Below are positions 32,477 through 41,156 of a stretch of DNA of 64,000 bases, piece by piece. The notes beneath the pieces were generated by a model. That model was not told the DNA's origin. It saw only the letters and a program-made list of their open reading frames with translations, and ran no database searches. Numbering within the stretch: the first letter of the stretch is position 1; the number at the start of each line of letters is the position of its first letter. The stretch is taken from positions 1 through 64,000 of the forward strand of contig VBLC01000055.1 of assembly GCA_005879315.1 (NCBI GenBank). The letters run 5' to 3'. The DNA comes from Deltaproteobacteria bacterium (GTDB taxonomy: Bacteria > Myxococcota > Myxococcia > Myxococcales > 40CM-4-68-19). The translations under genes and the position numbers were made by a program.

Positions 32477-35418
32477 CGCGGCACCTTCGCCAGCAGCGCA
32501 CGCGTCTGGGCGATGGCTTCTTCTGCAGCGCGGCCGAGCGGCCCGGTGGGCGCGGCGTCCGTCTCTTGCAGCATGACGAAGATGGCCGAGAGGCGCGCGT
32601 TGAGCGACTTCAGCGAGGGCGGCGGCTCCTCCCAGCGCCGGATGCGAAGGGGCTTCTCCACTCCTTCCAGCTCCTCCAGCTCGGGCGTGTCCTTGGCGGC
32701 GCGCGCCTTGCGCACGGCCTGGAGCGCCGCGAAGTCGTCGTCGATGGCTTGCGCCACGCGCCGGGAAAGATCGAACTGCCGCTGCAGCGCAAGGAGCGGC
32801 GTCTTCACCCGCGGGTCCATCGCGAGCACGAGCGGCTGGGTGCGCTCCTCGCCGCCCGCCCTCAGCCGCACCGTGTAGCGGCCCGGCAATGCCCAGGGTC
32901 CGCGCGGCTCGCGAGGGGTGTCTCCCGGCACCGCGGCGATGGGAAAGCCGGTCTCGACCACGAGCGGCGCCGGATGATGCAGATCCCAGACGAAGCGATG
33001 CAGCCCCGGCTCGCGCGAAGGAATCTGCGCGGGCCTGATCCACCAGCGGGGAATGTTGCCCTCGTCGCGCAGCGGCGGCTGCGACTCCGCGCTGGAATAG
33101 CTGCGCACGAGCTTGCCCTGCGCATCGAGGATCTCCAGCGTCACGACGGTCGCGGCGCTTTCGAGGAAGTAGTCGATGATGGCGCCGTCCGGCGGATTGG
33201 GCGCGCGGGGCTCGTCGGGCGGCAGCGGCGTGTCGGGGTTCTGGTTCCAGCGCACCCGCAGCGCCTGCTGCGGCCGGAAGAGATGCACGCCCCGCGGCGG
33301 CGGCTCGCGCAAAGGCTCGATGTCGTCGAGGATCCAGAACCCGCGGCCATGGCTCGCCACCGCCAGGTCGTCGCCTTTGACGATCAGGTCGCGGATCGAA
33401 GTCGCGGGCATGTCGAGCCGGAGCGGCTGCCACCCTTCTCCGTCGTCGAAAGAGAGGTAGACGGCCTGCTCGGTGCCGCAGAAGAGCAGGCCGCGCCGCT
33501 TGGGATCCTCGCGGACCACGTTGACGATTCCGCCTGCAGGCAGGCCGCGCACGATCTCGCTCCAGCTCTTCCCGCCGTCGCGCGTGCGGAAGAGGTGCGG
33601 CCGCAGGTCGTCGAGCCGCATCGTATTGATGGCGGCATAGGCGGTGAGCTTGTCGAAGTGGCTCGCCTCCATCAGCGAGACCTTGGCCCAAGGCACGAGC
33701 TCTTTGGGCGTGACGTCGCGCCAGCTCTTGCCGCTGTCGCTGGTCAGCTGGATGAGGCCGTCGTCGGTGCCGATCCAGATCATCGCCTTGTCGAGCGGCG
33801 AGGGGGCGATCGTGTAGATGACGCCGCGCTGTTTCGGCTGTGCGCCCTCCTCGTCGCGATACTTGGCGACGCTCGCGGGCAGACCCCAGCTCTTGCGCGT
33901 CAGGTCGGGGCTGATCGCCGTCCAGCTCTGCCCGCCGCTCGTCGTCTTCCACAGCCGGTTGGTGGCGAAGTACAGGGTATGCGGGTCGAGCGGCGAGAAG
34001 ATCAACGGCTGCGTGCGCACCATCCGATCGCCGGCTGTCTTCAGCGGAACGGGCGCGACGTTCTGCGCCTGGGCGGTCCGCCGATCCCAGCGGGTGAGCT
34101 TCCCCCCGAAGACGATGTCGGGATCGAGCGGATCGGGCGCCGCGTATCCGTACTCCTCGAAGGCGGCCGGATGCCATTCGCGAAAGGTGATCTGGCCGTC
34201 GTCGCCCCGGCTCTGCACGCAGGCCGAGCCGCTCTCCTGCTGGCCGCCGCAGAGCCGGTAGGGGAAGGCATTGTCGGCGGTGACGTGGAACATCTGCGCG
34301 GTCGGTTGGTTGTACCAGGAGCTCCAGCTCTCGCCGCCGTTGACGGTGACGATGGCGCCCTGGTCGGAGGCGACGAGCATCACCTCGGGGCGGAGCGGAT
34401 CGATCCAGATCCGCTGGTAGTCGTCGCCGCCGGGCGCGCCGCGGAAGGCCAGGAAGCTCTTGCCGCCGTCGACCGACTTCCACACCACCACGCTGGCGGT
34501 GAAGACGATGTCCGGATTTTTCGGATGCACCTTCACTTCGGCGAAGTCGTCGCCGCGCTCGGCGACGTGCTCGTCGTCGGCGATCTTCCGCCAGCTCTCG
34601 CCGGCGTCGTCGGAGCGGTAGAGGCCGCCGTCCCGCTTGACCGAAACCGTGGCGAAGATGCGCGAGGGCGAGGAGGGGGCGATTCCGATTCCGATGCGGC
34701 CGAAGCGATCGGGCAACCCTTTTCCGATCTGTTTCCAGGTGGCACCGCCGTCGGTCGATTTGTAGAGCCCGCTGCCAGGGCCTTCGAACTCGGAATTTTC
34801 CCAAGGCCCCTGGCGCGATTCCCACAAGGAGGCGAAGACGACCTGCGGGTTCGACGGATCGAGAACCACGTCCGCGCCGCCCGTGTCGGGGTCCCGGTAA
34901 AGGACCTTGGCGAACGTCTCGCCGCCGTCCAGCGAGCGGAAGATGCCGCGCTCTTCGTTGGGCCCGTACGGGTGACCGAGGACCGCGACGAAGAGGCGAT
35001 TCGGATCGCGCGGGTCGACGGCGATCTGCGGGATCTGCTGTCCGTCGCGCAGGCCGAGATGGCGCCAGGTCTTGCCGGCGTCGATCGACTTGTAGATGCC
35101 GTCGCCGGTGGAGAGGTCGGGGCGCTGCAAGCCCTCCCCGCTGCCGGCGTAGAGGATGTCGGGATTCGAAGGCGCGACGGCGATGGCGCCGATGGAGCCG
35201 GTCGGCTGCTCGTCGAAGATGGGGGCCCAGGTGCGCCCGTAGTCGTCGGTCTTCCACACTCCGCCGTTGACGGCGCCGATGTAGAAGGTGCCGGGCCGCT
35301 GGGGAACGCCGGCCGCCGCCTTGGTGCGCCCGCCGCGATAGGGGCCGACGGGCCGCCAGCGCAGCTCCCGGTAGAGATTGGCCTGCGCGAAGAGAAGCAG
35401 CGCCAGAGCGATGTTCAT
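32473..35418 (-). CDS. Large secreted BNR/sortilin-like beta-propeller protein
   Basis: A 981-aa protein with an N-terminal hydrophobic leader (L-A-L-L-L-F-A-Q) followed by repeated Asp-box/BNR units. Examples of the S-x-D-x-G-x-T-W theme are K-T-D-D-Y-G-R-T-W, K-S-I-D-A-G-K-T-W, K-S-T-D-G-G-A-T-W and R-S-D-D-A-G-E-S-W. They recur through about residue 690, as in VPS10/sortilin and exo-sialidase-like propellers. The last roughly 280 residues form a different domain. Sialidase catalytic residues are not evident, so a glycosidase label would be unsafe. It is probably a periplasmic or surface binding protein, or an uncharacterised hydrolase. Confidence 0.8.
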   Translation of the reverse strand: MNIALALLLFAQANLYRELRWRPVGPYRGGRTKAAAGVPQRPGTFYIGAVNGGVWKTDDYGRTWAPIFDEQPTGSIGAIAVAPSNPDILYAGSGEGLQRPDLSTGDGIYKSIDAGKTWRHLGLRDGQQIPQIAVDPRDPNRLFVAVLGHPYGPNEERGIFRSLDGGETFAKVLYRDPDTGGADVVLDPSNPQVVFASLWESRQGPWENSEFEGPGSGLYKSTDGGATWKQIGKGLPDRFGRIGIGIAPSSPSRIFATVSVKRDGGLYRSDDAGESWRKIADDEHVAERGDDFAEVKVHPKNPDIVFTASVVVWKSVDGGKSFLAFRGAPGGDDYQRIWIDPLRPEVMLVASDQGAIVTVNGGESWSSWYNQPTAQMFHVTADNAFPYRLCGGQQESGSACVQSRGDDGQITFREWHPAAFEEYGYAAPDPLDPDIVFGGKLTRWDRRTAQAQNVAPVPLKTAGDRMVRTQPLIFSPLDPHTLYFATNRLWKTTSGGQSWTAISPDLTRKSWGLPASVAKYRDEEGAQPKQRGVIYTIAPSPLDKAMIWIGTDDGLIQLTSDSGKSWRDVTPKELVPWAKVSLMEASHFDKLTAYAAINTMRLDDLRPHLFRTRDGGKSWSEIVRGLPAGGIVNVVREDPKRRGLLFCGTEQAVYLSFDDGEGWQPLRLDMPATSIRDLIVKGDDLAVASHGRGFWILDDIEPLREPPPRGVHLFRPQQALRVRWNQNPDTPLPPDEPRAPNPPDGAIIDYFLESAATVVTLEILDAQGKLVRSYSSAESQPPLRDEGNIPRWWIRPAQIPSREPGLHRFVWDLHHPAPLVVETGFPIAAVPGDTPREPRGPWALPGRYTVRLRAGGEERTQPLVLAMDPRVKTPLLALQRQFDLSRRVAQAIDDDFAALQAVRKARAAKDTPELEELEGVEKPLRIRRWEEPPPSLKSLNARLSAIFVMLQETDAAPTGPLGRAAEEAIAQTRALLAKVPR

Positions 35419-35456
35419 GGGGCGCGCACCCTATCACTTCCTTCTCCGCCGCAGAC

Positions 35457-38213
35457 GTGCTTGAACACCGCATGCGGCGGCGCGTCTTCGTGGTGGCCGG
35501 CGAGTACAGCGCCAATCCGCGCCACCTCTCTCGCGAGCGGCGGCAGCGGGACTTCTTCTCCCATCCGCTCCCCGAGCTGCCTCGCGAGGAAGTGACGCGG
35601 CTCTTCTTCCGCTTCCCCAACCGGAGCGACGACGGCCGCACCCGCCCCGAGGACTGGCAGCGCGACTTCAGCATCTCCGAGCCGGTGGGCTTGAACGACC
35701 TCTTCGCCTCCGCCGCGCACCGCGCGCTCAGCTCGCTGCACGCCCTCCTCGGCGGCGACTACCGGCGGACGCGCGATTCCCTCACCGACCTCTTCGTCAC
35801 CTCGATGCCGGGGCTGGAGCCGAACGAGCGGATGAACATCGGCCTGGTCGCGCCGGCTCTGCGCGCCGTGCTCGGGCTCTCGCCGCGCCTGCGCGCGCAG
35901 TACGTGGTCGGCACTTCCGACAGCGGCGCCTGGGCCTTTGCGCAGGCCGTGCGCACCGCGCGCAATGCCGAGCGGCCCGCCACCATCCTGGTCCTCGCCG
36001 GTCAGATCATCCCGGCGGGCTATGTCTCGCAGTACCAGATCCGCAGCGTGCTGGGCGAGGACGACCAGATGCGCGGCCTCGACATGCTCGCCGTCGGCGA
36101 TCTCCTCATGGACGCCATCCGCCGCAACCTCGGCCACCGGCGCGAGGAGCTGGAGGCCTTTCTCGCGCGCGTCTCGCAGCGCAAGCTGCAGGCCGGCGCG
36201 CACTATCCGGCGGGCATCCAGTCGGGAAAGCCCTTCCGGCGCGAGGCGCGGCGCACTCCTTATTTCGACGCCAGCGACATCGCCGTTCCCTGCTGCGGAG
36301 CGGCCGCCACCATCGTCACCTCCGACGAGGAGCTGGCGCTCGCCGTCTCGGCCACGAGCAGCCCGCGCTATCGCACCGCGCCGGTGATGGAGGTCCTCGG
36401 CGTCGGCGAAGGCTCGAGCAACCAGAACATGCTGCAGCGCAAGTCGCCGCTCATCTTCGCTACCGCCATCCGCGAAGCCTTCGCCGATCTCGCCGACGAT
36501 GCGCAGGTCCCCATCTCCACTTTCGTCTCCTGCGCTTTCGGCGTCGCGCACGACGCCTTCCCCAGCATCGAGCTGTCCTTCCTCCTCGGCCTCGGCCTCG
36601 GCTGGGAGCGCAGCGCCGAGCGGATGGCGGAGGGTTGGTCGAACCCGGTCGGCGGCCTGCTCAGCTTCGGCCACGCGCTGGGCGCATCGGGCCTCGTCCA
36701 GGTGAACAAGGCCCACCATCTCTTCTGCGTCGATCAGCGCTACCTCGCGGAGTTGCCCGGCCGCAAGCGGCAGGGATTTCGCGAAGACGGCGCGCTCGCC
36801 TTCACCACCTCGGTGGGCGGGCCGCTCTCGCATATCGTGACCGGGCTCTTCCGCGGGGGATACCAGGAGATGCGCGCGGTCCGGCAACGCTCGGGGCGAG
36901 GCGAGCCCGAAGGCGCGCCCAGCAGCAGGCTGTGGCGGGAGAAGCGGCACCACCTCCGGCTGGTCTTGCCTGCGTACTTGCGCGGCATGCGCGGCGCCTG
37001 GCTGATCGAGGGCACGACCTGGGTGAGCATCCGCAGCTGCCTGCGCGCGCTCACGCCAGCGGACGTGGCGCGGCTCACCTTCCCCGGCATCGAGGAGCTG
37101 GTGCAGGCAGACAAGCTGCCTGAGCTGCGCCAGCGGCTGCGCAGCGTGGTGGCCATCGTGCAGCAGGAGAGCGAGCGGCTCGCCTCGATGTTCGACGTCT
37201 TCCGCCTGCTCACCGACGAAGTGCGCGAGATCGTCTCCGTCTATCGCCAGCGCGGCGGGCTCCTGCCCCAGGCGGCGGCGCTGGGCGAGGAGCGCGTGGC
37301 CGATCGCCTGAAGGAATCGCTTCGCGTGCCCTTCGTCGTGCTCTGCCGGCCCACCGCGCAGGATGCCGGGCGCGAGGTGCGCTTCCTCCCTCTCGGCGAG
37401 ATGACCTCTGCCGCGCTGGACGAAGTGGAGCTGGTCTCGGCCGACACGCTGCAGCCGCTTCCCGCGCAGCCCACCGAGCTGCCGTTCTGGAACATCCGCG
37501 CCCAGCGCAGCGCCCAAGGCTCGCGAGCCGGCGGATCGCTGCGGCAGGTGATCGAGAGCGCCGTCGAGAACGGGCCGCGAAGCGCGGGAGAGCTGGCGCT
37601 CTTGCGGCTCTGGTTCATGCCCGATCCGCCTCGTCCCCTGCTCGAGCGCGCGCTCCTGGATGCCGAAGGAGTCGCGCCCGAGCCGCCGACGCCGGTTCGC
37701 GCGCTCTTCTATCTCGGCGAGGTCGTCGACTGCGGCAAGGAGCTCACCGCTGCCGAGGCCCATGAGCTCCTCGGCCGCGCAGCCCGCGAAGCGCGCGCGT
37801 ACCTCGAGGCCTATGAATCGAGCATCGGGCAGATCGGTCCGCTGTTGCTCGCGATCGCGTTCGAGCGGCCGCCCTACCGCACCGGCCTGGACGAGGCCCT
37901 GCAGAGCGCGGGCCGCTTCGCGCAGGAGGTGGCCCGGTCTGCGCTGGAGCACGGCGTCGTCGTGCGCGCGGCGGCCTGCGCCGGCGAGGGGCAGATCTTC
38001 GAGGATGCCGCCGGCCGCCCCGCGGTGGTTTCGCCGGCAGCCTCGCGGGTGCACGAGCTGCTCGCCGCGGCTCGCGCCGCCGCGCCGGGCCGACCCGCCT
38101 TTGTGCTGGAAGGAGCCTCGAGCCTGCTCGCCTCGCTGCTCGGTCAACGGCTCGCCGGCTGGGAGAAAGCGCCGGACGTTCCGGGCGGCGCCGCCCTGTG
38201 GATCGGGCCATGA
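35457..38213 (+). CDS. Thiolase-fold protein lacking the nucleophilic cysteine, with a long C-terminal extension
   Basis: A 918-aa protein (GTG 35457; ATG 35472 possible). Residues about 1-490 follow the thiolase/beta-ketoacyl-synthase layout, with C-terminal-half motifs N-P-V-G-G-L-L-S-F-G-H-A-L-G-A-S-G (catalytic His region). The nucleophile segment reads G-T-S-D-S-G-A-W at residues 152-159. Ser154 stands where thiolases have Cys in C-x-S-G. The last conserved Cys loop reads T-S-V-G-G. The remaining roughly 430 residues are helical and unlike anything I recognise. It overlaps the ligase gene by ATGA, so it probably acts on an acyl-CoA made by that ligase. Normal Claisen chemistry is unlikely. 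Confidence 0.7.
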   Translation: MLEHRMRRRVFVVAGEYSANPRHLSRERRQRDFFSHPLPELPREEVTRLFFRFPNRSDDGRTRPEDWQRDFSISEPVGLNDLFASAAHRALSSLHALLGGDYRRTRDSLTDLFVTSMPGLEPNERMNIGLVAPALRAVLGLSPRLRAQYVVGTSDSGAWAFAQAVRTARNAERPATILVLAGQIIPAGYVSQYQIRSVLGEDDQMRGLDMLAVGDLLMDAIRRNLGHRREELEAFLARVSQRKLQAGAHYPAGIQSGKPFRREARRTPYFDASDIAVPCCGAAATIVTSDEELALAVSATSSPRYRTAPVMEVLGVGEGSSNQNMLQRKSPLIFATAIREAFADLADDAQVPISTFVSCAFGVAHDAFPSIELSFLLGLGLGWERSAERMAEGWSNPVGGLLSFGHALGASGLVQVNKAHHLFCVDQRYLAELPGRKRQGFREDGALAFTTSVGGPLSHIVTGLFRGGYQEMRAVRQRSGRGEPEGAPSSRLWREKRHHLRLVLPAYLRGMRGAWLIEGTTWVSIRSCLRALTPADVARLTFPGIEELVQADKLPELRQRLRSVVAIVQQESERLASMFDVFRLLTDEVREIVSVYRQRGGLLPQAAALGEERVADRLKESLRVPFVVLCRPTAQDAGREVRFLPLGEMTSAALDEVELVSADTLQPLPAQPTELPFWNIRAQRSAQGSRAGGSLRQVIESAVENGPRSAGELALLRLWFMPDPPRPLLERALLDAEGVAPEPPTPVRALFYLGEVVDCGKELTAAEAHELLGRAAREARAYLEAYESSIGQIGPLLLAIAFERPPYRTGLDEALQSAGRFAQEVARSALEHGVVVRAAACAGEGQIFEDAAGRPAVVSPAASRVHELLAAARAAAPGRPAFVLEGASSLLASLLGQRLAGWEKAPDVPGGAALWIGP

Positions 38214-39730
38214 ATTCCCTCCCCGAACTGCTGCTGCGCGGCGACGATTCCGCGGGGGCCATCGGCTCGACCGATGATGTCCCGCCGCTCGCCTATCGAG
38301 AGCTGCGCGCGCAGATGGAGCGCACCGTCGCGCGGCTCAACTCCTTCGGCCTGGGCCGCGGCGACCGCATCGCCATCGTCCTGCGCAACGGGCCGGAGAT
38401 GGCCGCCTCCTTCGTCTGTATCGCCGCCGGCGCTGCCACCGCGCCGCTCAATCCCGGATACCGCGCGGAGGAGCTCGAGTTCTCCCTCGCCGACCTCGAG
38501 GCCAAGGCGCTGGTGGTCGAGCCGGGACCGTCGCTCGCGCGCGACGTCGCCGGGAAGCTCGGCATCCCGATCCTCGAGCTGCACGCGCAGCGCGAGGCCG
38601 GCGCGGGGACGTTCACGCTGGAGAGCTCGCTGCGCGGCAAGCCGTCCGTCCCCGGGCTCGCCGCCGCCGACGACGTCGCACTCCTGCTGCACACTTCCGG
38701 CACGACCAGCTCGCGGCCAAAGCTCGTGCCGCTCCTGCAGCGCAACCTGGTGGCGTCGGCGCGCCATATCGTCGAGTCGCTCCAGCTCGTGCCGGGCGAC
38801 CTCTGCCTCAACATCATGCCCCTCTTCCACATCCATGGACTGATGGCGGCTACCCTCGCCTCGCTCGCGGCCGGCGCCCACGTCTGCTGCTCGCCGGGCT
38901 TCAGCGCCCTGCGCTACTTCAGCTGGCTCGAGGATGTGCGCCCTACCTGGACCACCGCCGTTCCCACCATGCACCAGGCCATTCTCGACCGCGCCGGCCG
39001 CCACCGCGACCAGGTGGGGCAGAACCGGCTGCGCTTCATCCGCTCCTCTTCCGCTTCCCTGCCCGCGCCGGTGATGATGGAGCTCGAGGAGATCTTCGAG
39101 GCGCCGGTGATCGAGTCGTACGGCATGACCGAGGCCGCGCACCAGATGGCGAGCAATCCGCTGCCGCCGCTGCGCCGCAAGCCGGGCAGCGTCGGGGTTC
39201 CGGCGGGACCGCAGATCGCCCTCTTCGACGACGAAGGGCGCATCCGCGCTGGCAAGGGCATCACCGGCGAAGTGGTCATCCGCGGGCCCAACGTCACCCC
39301 GGGCTACGAAGCGAATCCGGAGGCGAACGCCGCGGCCTTCGTCGAGGGCTGGTTTCGCACCGGCGACCAGGGAATCTTCGACGAGGACGGTTATCTGCAG
39401 CTCACCGGCCGGCTCAAGGAATTGATCAACCGCGGGGGCGAGAAGTTCTCGCCGCTCGAGATCGATCAGCTGCTGATGGAGCATCCCGCCGTCCAGCTCG
39501 CCTGCTGCTTCGCGCTGCCCCATGAGAAGCTCGGCGAAGAGGCGGCCGCCGCGGTGGTGCTGCGCGAGGGCCAGACCGCCAGCGAGCGGCAGCTGCACGA
39601 CTTCCTCCACGCCCGCCTGCCTGCTTTCAAAGTGCCGCGCAAGATCGTCATCGTCAAAGAGATCCCCAAGGGCCCGACCGGAAAGCTGCAGCGCATCGGG
39701 CTCGCCGCCCGCCTGGGGCTGACCGAGTGA
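38210..39730 (+). CDS. AMP-dependent acyl-CoA ligase, oxalyl-CoA synthetase (Pcs60/AAE3)-like
   Basis: A 506-aa adenylate-forming enzyme. The P-loop is H-T-S-G-T-T-S-S-R-P-K. The pocket and hinge regions L-F-H-I-H-G-L, T-A-V-P-T-M-H-Q, Y-G-M-T-E-A-A-H-Q-M-A-S-N-P-L-P and L-I-N-R-G-G-E-K-F-S-P follow. The catalytic Lys is in P-T-G-K-L-Q-R-I. The M-S/A-S-N-P-L-P stretch and overall order closely match yeast Pcs60 and plant AAE3 oxalyl-CoA synthetases. The start ATG 38210 overlaps the thiolase-like gene (ATGA), and its stop overlaps the PanE-like gene (GTGA). Small dicarboxylate or fatty-acid substrates are both possible. Confidence 0.83.
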   Translation: MNSLPELLLRGDDSAGAIGSTDDVPPLAYRELRAQMERTVARLNSFGLGRGDRIAIVLRNGPEMAASFVCIAAGAATAPLNPGYRAEELEFSLADLEAKALVVEPGPSLARDVAGKLGIPILELHAQREAGAGTFTLESSLRGKPSVPGLAAADDVALLLHTSGTTSSRPKLVPLLQRNLVASARHIVESLQLVPGDLCLNIMPLFHIHGLMAATLASLAAGAHVCCSPGFSALRYFSWLEDVRPTWTTAVPTMHQAILDRAGRHRDQVGQNRLRFIRSSSASLPAPVMMELEEIFEAPVIESYGMTEAAHQMASNPLPPLRRKPGSVGVPAGPQIALFDDEGRIRAGKGITGEVVIRGPNVTPGYEANPEANAAAFVEGWFRTGDQGIFDEDGYLQLTGRLKELINRGGEKFSPLEIDQLLMEHPAVQLACCFALPHEKLGEEAAAAVVLREGQTASERQLHDFLHARLPAFKVPRKIVIVKEIPKGPTGKLQRIGLAARLGLTE

Positions 39731-40710
39731 AGATCTGCGTCTACGGCGCCGGCGCCATCGGCGGGCTGATGGGCGGAAAGCTCGCCCTCGCCGGGCAGGA
39801 CGTCACCTTGATCGCGCGCGGCCCGCACCTCGAGGCGATGAAAGCCCGCGGGCTCAAGCTCATCTCGGAAGGGAAGACGGACGTCGTCCGCCCTCGCGTC
39901 ACTTCAGATTCGCGGGAAGCGGGTGAGCAGGATTACGTCATCCTCAGCGTCAAGGCGCACGCGCTGGTCGGCATCGCCGATGCGGTCCAGCCGCTCCTGG
40001 GCAAGAAGACCGCGCTCGTTCCGGCCATCAACGGCGTCCCCTGGTGGTACTTCTACAAATTGCCTGGGCCTTACCAGGACACCAAGCTGCAGAGCGTCGA
40101 CCCCGGCGGCGTGCTCTGGGAGAAATTGCCGCCCGAGCGGGTGATCGGCTGCGTCGTCTATCCCGCCGTGGACGTGGTCGAGCCCGGAGTCGTCGAGCAC
40201 ACCTACTCCAACCGGTTCGACCTCGGCGAGCCCGACGGCAGCAAGAGCGAGCGCGCGCAGGTCTTCTCCAAGGCGATGATCGACGCGGGCTTCCGCGCGC
40301 CGGTCCGCCCCCGCATCCGCGAAAACCTCTGGGTGAAGCTGTGGGGCAACCTCTCCTTCAACATGATCTGCGCGCTGACGCACGCCACGCTCGACCTCGT
40401 CATCGGAGACGAAGGCACGCGCGCGGTGGCGCGAGCGATGATGCTGGAAGCGCAGCGGGTCGGCGAGAAGCTGGGCGTCGACTTCCCGCTCGACGTCGAC
40501 CGCCGCATCGCCGGCGCGGCGGAGGTGGGCGCGCACAAGCCTTCGACGCTGGTCGATCTCGAGAAGGGTCGGCCGATGGAGATCGATCCGCTGCTCGGCG
40601 CCGTGGTGGAGATGGGCCGGCTGGTCCAGCTCCCCACTCCGACCTGCGAGAATGTGCTGGCCCTGGTCCGGCTGCGCGCGCGCACGGCCGGCCTCTATCC
40701 CCCGAGGTGA
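39727..40710 (+). CDS. Ketopantoate reductase (PanE/ApbA) family oxidoreductase
   Basis: A 327-aa NADPH-dependent reductase. The Rossmann motif G-A-G-A-I-G-G is at residues 7-13. Lys in S-V-K-A-H is the catalytic Lys of the family, and the C-terminal helical domain has K-L-W-G-N-L-S-F-N. The N-G-V-P-W-W-Y-F segment marks a sub-branch often found in catabolic operons rather than pantothenate synthesis. The GTG start overlaps the ligase stop (GTGA). Two nt separate it from the GlcG-like gene. It probably reduces a 2-keto acid, or oxidises a 2-hydroxy acid, connected with the ligase substrate. Confidence 0.83.
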   Translation: MKICVYGAGAIGGLMGGKLALAGQDVTLIARGPHLEAMKARGLKLISEGKTDVVRPRVTSDSREAGEQDYVILSVKAHALVGIADAVQPLLGKKTALVPAINGVPWWYFYKLPGPYQDTKLQSVDPGGVLWEKLPPERVIGCVVYPAVDVVEPGVVEHTYSNRFDLGEPDGSKSERAQVFSKAMIDAGFRAPVRPRIRENLWVKLWGNLSFNMICALTHATLDLVIGDEGTRAVARAMMLEAQRVGEKLGVDFPLDVDRRIAGAAEVGAHKPSTLVDLEKGRPMEIDPLLGAVVEMGRLVQLPTPTCENVLALVRLRARTAGLYPPR

Positions 40711-40712
40711 AC

Positions 40713-41114
40713 ATGCCTCTCTCCCGAGACGAAGCACGGCGGTTGATCGACGCAGCCCAGGCGCGGGCGGCGCAGATCGGCATCAAGGTGACGGTGGCGG
40801 TGGTCGACGAAGGCGGGCTTCTCTTTGCGCTCTCGCGCATGGACGGAGCGCCGCCGCTCTCCTCGCAGGTGGCGGAGGCCAAGGCGAGCGGCGCGGCGCT
40901 CACGCTGCGCGACGGCGCGGCGATGGCGCAGATGTTCCAGGAGCGGCCCGGCTTCTTCGCGGTGATCGCCAAGCTGACGCGGCTGCCGGCAGTTCCCGGC
41001 CCGGGGTCGGCGCTGATCAAACGCGACGGAGCCGTGCTGGGCGCGGTGGGAGTGAGCGGCGGGAAGCCGGAGCAGGACCTCGACTGCGCCGAGGCGGGGC
41101 TGCGCTCGCTCTGA
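40713..41114 (+). CDS. GlcG/HbpS-like (DUF336) protein
   Basis: A 133-aa protein of the GlcG/HbpS fold. The N-terminus has a helix then V-T-V-A-V-V-D-E-G-G, the strand-turn typical of the family. The middle contains S-R-M-D-G-A and A-E-A-K-A-x-G-A-A. The C-terminus has G-A-V-G-V-S-G-G. GlcG-like proteins occur in glycolate, propanediol and other catabolic operons; some bind haem, and the role is unresolved. It starts 2 nt after the PanE-like gene, as the last gene of this operon. Confidence 0.82.
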   Translation: MPLSRDEARRLIDAAQARAAQIGIKVTVAVVDEGGLLFALSRMDGAPPLSSQVAEAKASGAALTLRDGAAMAQMFQERPGFFAVIAKLTRLPAVPGPGSALIKRDGAVLGAVGVSGGKPEQDLDCAEAGLRSL

Positions 41115-41156
41115 AGAAAAGTTGACGGAATCCAGGGTTGGTCTACCAGTCGTACA

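Noticed and set aside
31244-35674. 1476-codon ORF on the minus strand in a different frame from the BNR protein
   Set aside because: It runs through the BNR-repeat gene out of frame and through the DUF1015 gene antisense. The composition is Arg/Ala repeats with no domain.
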